A stretch of 64,000 nucleotides of DNA. It comes from Cricetomys ansorgei (taxonomy: Eukaryota > Chordata > Mammalia > Rodentia > Nesomyidae). A program made the position numbers and the translations under genes. Under the pieces are notes generated by a model, which saw only the letters and a list, made by a program, of their open reading frames with translations, ran no database searches and was not told where the DNA came from. The stretch spans positions 1 through 64,000 of the forward strand of contig JAMJFZ010000870.1 of NCBI GenBank assembly GCA_026225945.1, written 5' to 3'. Within the stretch, counting starts at the first letter, position 1, and each line of letters begins with the position of its first letter. Below, in pieces: positions 58,276 to 64,000 of this stretch.

Positions 58276-59639
58276 CTGTATTTATGGCGGGTGTGCAGGG
58301 GATCCCGGTGCCCAGTCCGGGTGGGAAGCAGGGGAGCAAACTGAGCAGCTCGCTTTACTCTGCCTGCTCTGCTTGCATCCCCTGAATGCTAGCTCTGCTA
58401 TTCGGGACTCTCCTGTTTCTGTTTTTATTTCACCTTGAACTCCCCTCAAGGATCCCCCGAAGTCTCACAGTTCTTTTCCTGATTTTGCCTCTCAGATGTC
58501 TTATTTCCTTTGCTTTTGTTGTCAACACAGAGCCCCCCAAATTCCAAGTGACCCCGAGTTATAGAAAAAGGCATGAATACACTCCAGGACAGTATCCTTA
58601 GAGAAAGGGTTTTAAACCCTTGAACTGAAGACACCCAGATCATCACCTGTCACCCTCCCCGCCCCCAGTGTCTATTTCTGGAAGTTTCTTCTACACCTCA
58701 GGTCTTGTTTGCATCTCCAATGACCCCCCGCCCCTCTGTTTCCTCACCTCCATTTTTGGATCAATTAACGGGAACAAATGCGGCTTTGTCCTGGGGCTTT
58801 GAGAGTACATCGGGGTGTCCGGCACCTCCGTGGTGGGTGGCTGGAAAATGTCAGCTCTGAGCAGATGCACCTAAGGCTCAATGACATACAGAATATGGAG
58901 CCCAGGGGTCCCCTGGTGGGGAGGTAACACCCGAGACTCCCAAAGCCATGGGAACAGAGGCACCTAAAGGTGACTTTGCACAGGTTAAAAAAAAAGGGTT
59001 CAGGGGCTCCATCCTCGGTACAGCTGTCCAGGAGAGAAAGGGAAAGAGGGAGAGAGGACTAGAGGAGAGGATTCACATGAGACAGAGGTACTGTGCACAG
59101 CGCCTGGGGTATCCCCCCTGTTTATCATAAAGCTCCCACTGGGTCACCACAGTGGTGGTGAGAATGACAACGGTGACGACTAACAGGTTCGTATCGAATG
59201 TCGGGTACCTGCTGGAGCCACACGTGGCGTCCGGGCTCCACATGCATCTGGTCTTGGTCACAGCTGTGACACAGACCCTCTGCTGCTGCAGTTGGATTTC
59301 AGGTGACAGAACGGAGGCACAGGGGAAGTCGGGAACATGCAGAAGCCCCCTCAGCTGGAGGGTGGGGGAGTCAAGCCTTTCCCAGACAGCCCGGAGCCTG
59401 CTGCTTCAACACCATGTTGCTCTACCATGAGTCTAAGCTGCGTCCTCACTTGATCGTCCCTGACACACATCTGCTGAGTGAGGTGTGAGCCACCAGGAGC
59501 TCGAGGAGCTGGCAGTGAGCCGGGGAGAAGGAAGGATGCGTGGCTTCATCCTACCTCGCCAGATTTCTGTCATCTGAAATCCAGCTCCAGCAACAGAGGG
59601 TCTGTGTCATAGTTGTGACCAAGACCAGATGCATTTGCT

Positions 59640-59835
59640 ACGAACACCAGGCCAAATACTAACAGATTGATGTACTGTCTCATTTAACCCGTCCAGCTAC
59701 TCTGTCACTCCTCACGTGACAGGTAAGTGAGGTATGGAGAGATTAAATTACATACCTAAGTTTACATAAGTGTGTGGGTGGAGGGGGTGAGGCTCGTGTG
59801 TAGGCTTTCAGCTTCAAGAGCCCGTGTTCTGATCT
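59640..59835 (-). mobile_element. MIR SINE, antisense
   Basis: TACTGTCTCATTTAACCCGT, GAGGTATGGAGAGATTAAAT, and TCAAGAGCCCGTGTTCTGAT follow the reversed MIR. Confidence 0.7.
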
Positions 59836-59969
59836 GACAGACTCAGAAGAAGAGTTAAAAGGAGGAGGTTTAAAAACCACACAGGGACCATCCAATGAGG
59901 TCTATATGGAAAAAAGCACTGGGATCCCAGATATGATTCTTACGACTGTTTATTGAGCAGCTACTGTGT

Positions 59970-60370
59970 CAGTAATGCCAATTGCCAATGTAATGACCTA
60001 GAGTCATTTGGGAGATGGGCTTTCAGGCACACTTGTGAGGGACCACCTACAGGTCCCTTTCAGGTTAGCCTTTGAGAAAGGGATTGTTAGGGATTGTCTT
60101 GTTAACTGATGTGGGAAGCTCATTGGGCCATTCCCCAGCCAGGAGATGCTGGTTTGTGTCAAACAGAGAAAGGAAGCCCTTCAAAAGGCATTCATCCCTC
60201 CCTGCTTCCTGAGTGTGGATGCCATGTGAGCCGACCGGCCCATTCAAGGGCCCGCTGCCTTGATATGCCTGCCAGGACGGATTGTGCCCTTGAACTGTGT
60301 GCTAAAAGAAAGCCTTTCCCCTTTAAAACCGCTTTCCTCAGAGGGTTCATCACACAGTAACAGGACGATA
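59970..60370 (+). mobile_element. LTR-like rodent repeat
   Basis: TGACCTAGAGTCATTTGGGA, GGGATTGTCTTGTTAACTGA, GATGTGGGAAGCTCATTGGG, CCTGCTTCCTGAGTGTGGAT and GAACTGTGTGCTAAAAGAAA, CCGCTTTCCTCAGAGGG match in order a common old rodent LTR-like repeat. Confidence 0.55.
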
Positions 60371-61199
60371 AACTCGGATACATACTGTGTGTCAAGCATG
60401 CATCACGTTAAGAAGTATGCACAGAACATGGAGCAGAAACATCTGGTTCTGTGCTCCAGAGAGCTAGAGGTTCTATCCCCTGGAAGACACAAAAGGTGGC
60501 CGTGTACGTGGGCAACACAACTAGCAGGGAGTTCAGCCAGGGCAGGTGGGTGTAAGAGGGCTGTGAGAGCAGACTTGGGGGTTTGCAGAGCCTGGTATTT
60601 GGGCATCACGTTGAGAGAAGCAGGGAGCCATTTAGGTTTATTGAACAGGAGAGAGGCAAGATAAGGTCCACCTTTAGAATGGCTCTCTGGCTTTCTCTCC
60701 CCCCTACCCTCTCTCTCTGTGTTCAATACCATAGAGTGCACGGTACACCCAACTGTAAGGAGGGAGGAAGGAGACTCTTACACAGAGTCTGCAGATAAAG
60801 AAAGAAGACCTGATGACTTATTTCTGGTGCAAGCTTCTTCCCAGCCCCGCAGTGCAGCTGGTCCGAAGCACACACAGTGGAGGGTGTGGATGGCATAGTG
60901 GAAGCGCTTCTCTAAGACCCGAGGAAGCCACATTTCCTGATGAGCACTGTGTGGTTCCCAAGCTGGAGTGTGCATAGATGCACCTGCCAGGCTTGTAGGA
61001 CAGATTGCCGGGCTGATTTGGTATGTCTGGGCTGAGACCCAACAATTTGCATCTCTAACAAGCCTCCAGATGATGCTGATTCTGCAAACGTGGGGAGCAC
61101 ATAACAGAGCCAATAGCAGAGAGTAAAAGGCATCCAATTTGCAGCCATCCTCCCTTGAGCTGAACCCAGTTTCTATCCCCATTTAACCTAGTTAGAATG

Positions 61200-61355
61200 G
61201 GAGGACCTCTCCAGCATCCTTTTGCCTGCAAAACGGGATGGTCACATCAACATTGTGAGTTGGCTGTGTATTTACAATAAGTAAGGTAGCAGGCTAATTC
61301 CAGTACTTGGCACAAAGAGACTCAGTAAATAACAGTCGCTGTTATTATTATCCAG
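61200..61355 (+). mobile_element. MIR-like SINE, 3' half
   Basis: GCAAAACGGGATGGTCACAT, TCCAGTACTTGGCACAAAGA and GACTCAGTAAATAACAGTCG, ending in GTTATTATTATC, give the MIR 3' half. Confidence 0.75.
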
Positions 61356-61639
61356 ACAAAAAGCTTGAACTTGCAATGAGCCAGTAACACATTCAGATGA
61401 GACTAAAAACAGTATCTTAATGAGCACTCAAAGCCTGGGGCCACAAAAGTGACACGTGGATGATACTGGTGACCAATAACAAAGTTTTGGTAGCACATAC
61501 GGAGGGGTTAGATTTGTCAAGTGAGACATCAGAAGCAGGAAGGAATCGGAGGCTATTTCTTTACAGTTGCTACACAAGCTTGTTCTTCTGATCCACCCAT
61601 CAAGTAGGAAATGCCTTCTTTAACCCACCATTCCAGTTT

Positions 61640-62150
61640 TTCAACCTATTTCCCCATCTACCATAAATATATCCATCTATTCTCCTACCTACTGATAAAT
61701 CCAGCAACCCACCCATCCGTCCATCCATACACACATAATTACATACCCATCCATCCACCCACCACCTCCCATCTACTTTTAAATCAATGCATTTTATGGA
61801 TCTCAATCTCACCATTTTATGGATCCATTCATTTATATCCATCCTCCCACCTGCTCATCCATCTATCCATCCACCCATGCTTCCTCTTATCCTTGCCTTC
61901 ATACAACCCATCTCATCTACCCATCTACCCATCTATCCATTCATCTCATCCATCCACCCATCCATCCATGCATCCACCACCCACCCATCCACCCATCTGT
62001 CCATCCATCCATCCCATTCATCCATCCACCCATCCATGCATGCATCCACCCATCCATCCATGCATCCCTCCATGCATCCACCTACCCACCCCCACCCACC
62101 CATCATTTCACTTACCCGCCCATCTACCCACCTACACATCTGTCTGCTCA
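61640..62150. repeat. Degenerate (CCAT)n array, about 500 bp
   Basis: CCAT/CCAC/CATC tetranucleotides, densest at 61850-62100 with repeated CATCCATCCACCCATCCATG words. Pyrimidine-rich on the plus strand and CpG-free. Confidence 0.95.
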
Positions 62151-62374
62151 GGATCTAAGCTTTACTCTTGACTATAAACCGCCTCGGGTACATGGATGTT
62201 CAATGGCAAACATCCTTAGTCAGATAGACCTAGCATTTGAAATCTCTGATGTGCAAGTTGGCTGATATTTCCATTCGCCATCCAGGAGATCTAATTATCT
62301 CAGAACTGTTCACACCTTTCACAGAAGGGGGCAGGGGGCAAATAGTACATCCTGAACCAAAACCAAAGAAGAGG

Positions 62375-62560
62375 GGTGGTTAAGAGTTGAGGCTCTGGTG
62401 CCAGCCAGACGTGACGTAGAATCTTGACTGCTGGGTTAAACAGGGTTTTAGTTGGTGACATGGGATGAGTAGCCTATTTCTATGAGCCTTGGTCTCCTTT
62501 TCTAGAAGATGGGAATGTTTTTATCAGACACCTCATTAGATAGTTGTGACATAATACATA
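62375..62560 (+). mobile_element. MIR SINE
   Basis: GTGGTTAAGAGTTGAGGCTC, TGGTGCCAGCCAGACGTGAC, TGAGCCTTGGTCTCCTTTTC and AGAAGATGGGAATGTTTTTA follow MIR from its 5' end. Confidence 0.88.
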
Positions 62561-62572
62561 ATATAAATATAC

Positions 62573-62579
<7 letters not shown>

Positions 62580-62612
<33 letters not shown>

Positions 62613-62622
62613 CGTGTGTGTA
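62580..62622. repeat. (GT)n(GC)n(GT)n Z-DNA-prone tract
   Basis: A GT run passes into five CG dinucleotides (about 62604-62614) and back to GT. Perfectly alternating purine-pyrimidine over 40 bases with a central CG core is the classic Z-DNA signature. Confidence 0.93.
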
Positions 62623-62934
62623 CATATTATAAAGGAGTTGGAATGATTCCTGGTGTATTAGCTGATACCTGAGGAGGTTACCTGATCCTGGAGTGGAGGG
62701 CTGACTTATCAGCGGGACACTTCGCTTCCATCCTAAAACCTCAGCTAAAGCCAAGCCTTGCTGATGTTTCCCCTGAGAATACGTGCCCAAAAAGAGATGA
62801 GGGAAAATCCTTATTTTTAATTGCCTGCACTTTTCTGCCACGAAGATGGGTGCTGAGTTTGAGGACCAAGGAAGAGGGGTATTTACCAACAGAATGTTTG
62901 TAAGCCACCTTCTGGTTTTTTCAAAGCACATTTA

Positions 62935-63085
62935 TATCTTGTCGCTCATTTTATCCTGACAAAACACCATGCTCCAGATAAGCAGTTTTCCTATTAGCTT
63001 CTTTCTAAAAGGAAGAAAGAAGCCCAAGAAGGTTGAGGCACTTCCCTGAGGTCACACAAGTAAATGACAGAGCAGTGGTTAGTTT
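62935..63085 (-). mobile_element. MIR-like SINE, antisense
   Basis: GCTCATTTTATCCTGACAAA, CCCAAGAAGGTTGAGGCACT, and GAGGTCACACAAGTAAATGA follow the reversed MIR. Confidence 0.7.
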
Positions 63086-63289
63086 TGTTATTTCTTCTAT
63101 TTTTTTTTTTCGACTATAGTGCGTGGTAAACCTAAACTCAATTTCTTGGTTTCCTCTCTTTTAATAAGTAGGAAACCAGAAAACTCTGGCTGACTTCTCT
63201 GGATGTTTACACTCTCTCCAATGCCACCACTGACAAAAATATGCATATGCAGAGGTTTGGGGGCTATTGTAAATTATGAATGACAATCT

Positions 63290-63640
63290 CTTTAGTGTGT
63301 CGAATCTATCCCTTTGTTTGAAACATTCCTTTTGGCACTGGCAACAGCACTGAAGTAAATAGTTTATTTGCCAATAACATACCTTGTTAAATTTTAATCA
63401 AATAGAGTATTGTAAGCACGTCGTTCCTAAGATATACCCCTTGGGAATGAGAGAGATCGCTTTAGAAATGAATTAATAATGGGGCCTTTGGAAGCCAAAA
63501 CGAAATGGCCAATGAAGCCTTGATGTGAATTAGTATCATTTTAGTTGCAAATTAGTGAAGTTGGTCTCACCCTGCTCCTATTAAAATTTCCTTACTAATT
63601 ATTTTTTCAAGATAATAAGACTAACCAGATGTGTGGTATT
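63290..63640. promoter_or_regulatory. Candidate conserved non-coding element in intron 1
   Basis: A repeat-free AT-rich block contains GGCACTGGCAACAGCACTGA, GTTAAATTTTAATCAAATAG, AAATGAATTAATAATGG, CAAATTAGTGAAG and CTTACTAATTATTTTTTC, with an unmutated-looking CACGTCG. Its base composition and motif density differ from the flanks. Conservation was not tested. Confidence 0.4.
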
Positions 63641-64000
63641 TCTTTGCTGCTTTTTCCTGAAGAGCTTGAGCCTTTCTCATGGAGTTTTACACATGCAGCC
63701 CAACAAGGTGGTCACGAGGAAGGCATTTGAGCTGCTAGTGCAAATCATACATCTCCTTCCAGACACAGTAGGATCACCTCCAATCCACTCCTGAGGCCAC
63801 GGCATTCTTTAACGGAACGAGATAAAGAGACAATCCATGTGTGTGAATTCTGGATGGAAGATTTAAAGGCGAGTGTGTGACCAGACATTTTCTCTCTTCC
63901 ATTGTCTAGTAACTGCGCAGAGTATAGACGGCTGGGGTTCGGTCAGTCTGGATGCTGCAGAGAAGACAACCTAAAGCCGAGCCTGCGTTCAGTTTGTGAT

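Larger units (their letters stand above)
1..64000 (-). other. Srrm4: Srrm4 gene body, partial (exons 2-8 with introns; both ends outside window)
   Basis: Seven minus-strand exons with AG/GT borders join into one frame. The encoded protein begins with TEPQSNLLVPAQDGPSEK, continues into two Lys-tract segments and then into Arg/Ser/His-rich segments ending near LGFLSARGV. This order matches mammalian SRRM4 as I remember it, and not SRRM2 or SRRM3. SRRM4 is a nuclear, neuron-restricted SR-related protein that promotes inclusion of neural microexons and of a REST-inactivating exon. About 212 codons of a protein of roughly 600 residues are present. The N-terminal exon lies right of base 64000. The C-terminal RS region with the eMIC domain lies left of base 1. 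The identification is by recognised protein segments, and no alignment was run. Confidence 0.93.
28200..64000 (-). other. Srrm4: Intron 1 of Srrm4, 5' part outside window (at least 35.8 kb)
   Basis: No exon with SRRM4 N-terminal sequence was found to the right edge. Contents are mainly ancient repeats (MIR, L2, MLT1-like and other LTR remnants), one B1 (35904-36036), and many simple-sequence arrays, several of them over 100 bp. Stretches where I recognised nothing include 28300-29900, 36500-36900, 49350-50100, 55900-57100 and 63650-64000. AT-rich repeat-free blocks at 40195-40280, 48030-48250, 53870-53970 and 63290-63640 are candidate conserved elements. Confidence 0.8.

Noticed and set aside
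28200..64000. SRRM4 exon 1 with the start codon
   Set aside because: No minus-strand segment encoding the expected N-terminus, and no CpG-island promoter, was found.

Overview
This is a mammalian, specifically rodent-like, genomic window that lies entirely inside one large gene on the minus strand. I read the gene as Srrm4 (nSR100), which encodes the neural-specific Ser/Arg repetitive matrix protein 4, a splicing activator of neuronal microexons. Seven coding exons can be read with flanking AG/GT splice sites, and together they give a continuous frame: 28053-28199, 22502-22588, 20591-20662, 18684-18710, 17498-17548, 14611-14703 and 12287-12446 (637 bp, about 212 codons). Assuming one upstream coding exon, I number them exons 2 to 8. 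Exon 1 (start codon) must lie to the right of base 64000. The later exons, which carry the C-terminal Arg/Ser-rich part and the eMIC domain, must lie to the left of base 1.

Layout from 5' to 3' of the gene, which is right to left in the window: 28200-64000 is part of a very large intron 1. It is rich in microsatellites, old MIR/L2 fragments and LTR pieces, and includes an interstitial telomeric tract. 12287-28199 is a compact exon cluster with introns of about 1.1 to 5.5 kb. 1-12286 is part of intron 8. No promoter, CpG island, polyadenylation site or second gene could be supported. The many short open frames on both strands are chance frames or low-complexity translations.

The rodent assignment rests on B1-type SINEs, B3/B4-like SINEs and four copies of a URR1-like hAT element. 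The best B1 carries the GGATCTCTGTGAGTT variant, which I recall from rat and cricetid B1s rather than Mus, so a non-Mus muroid is likely. The species cannot be fixed by eye. Young elements (full-length L1, B2, ID) were not seen, while ancient MIR, L2 and MaLR-type LTR remnants are common.

The most interesting gene-level structure is the exon cluster. Exons 2-7 are all phase 2/2 and multiples of three, so each can be skipped or included in frame. One of them is a 27-nt microexon inside the gene for the microexon regulator itself. Nearly every donor in the cluster places a stop codon immediately across the junction, with exon 4 the exception. Exons 3 and 4 look like duplicated lysine-tract modules. 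Other points of note are a perfect four-and-two-thirds-copy CCCTAA tract, two long ACC/ATC triplet arrays in opposite orientation, a very strong G-quadruplex motif, and several AT-rich, homeobox-motif-rich blocks that look like conserved non-coding elements.
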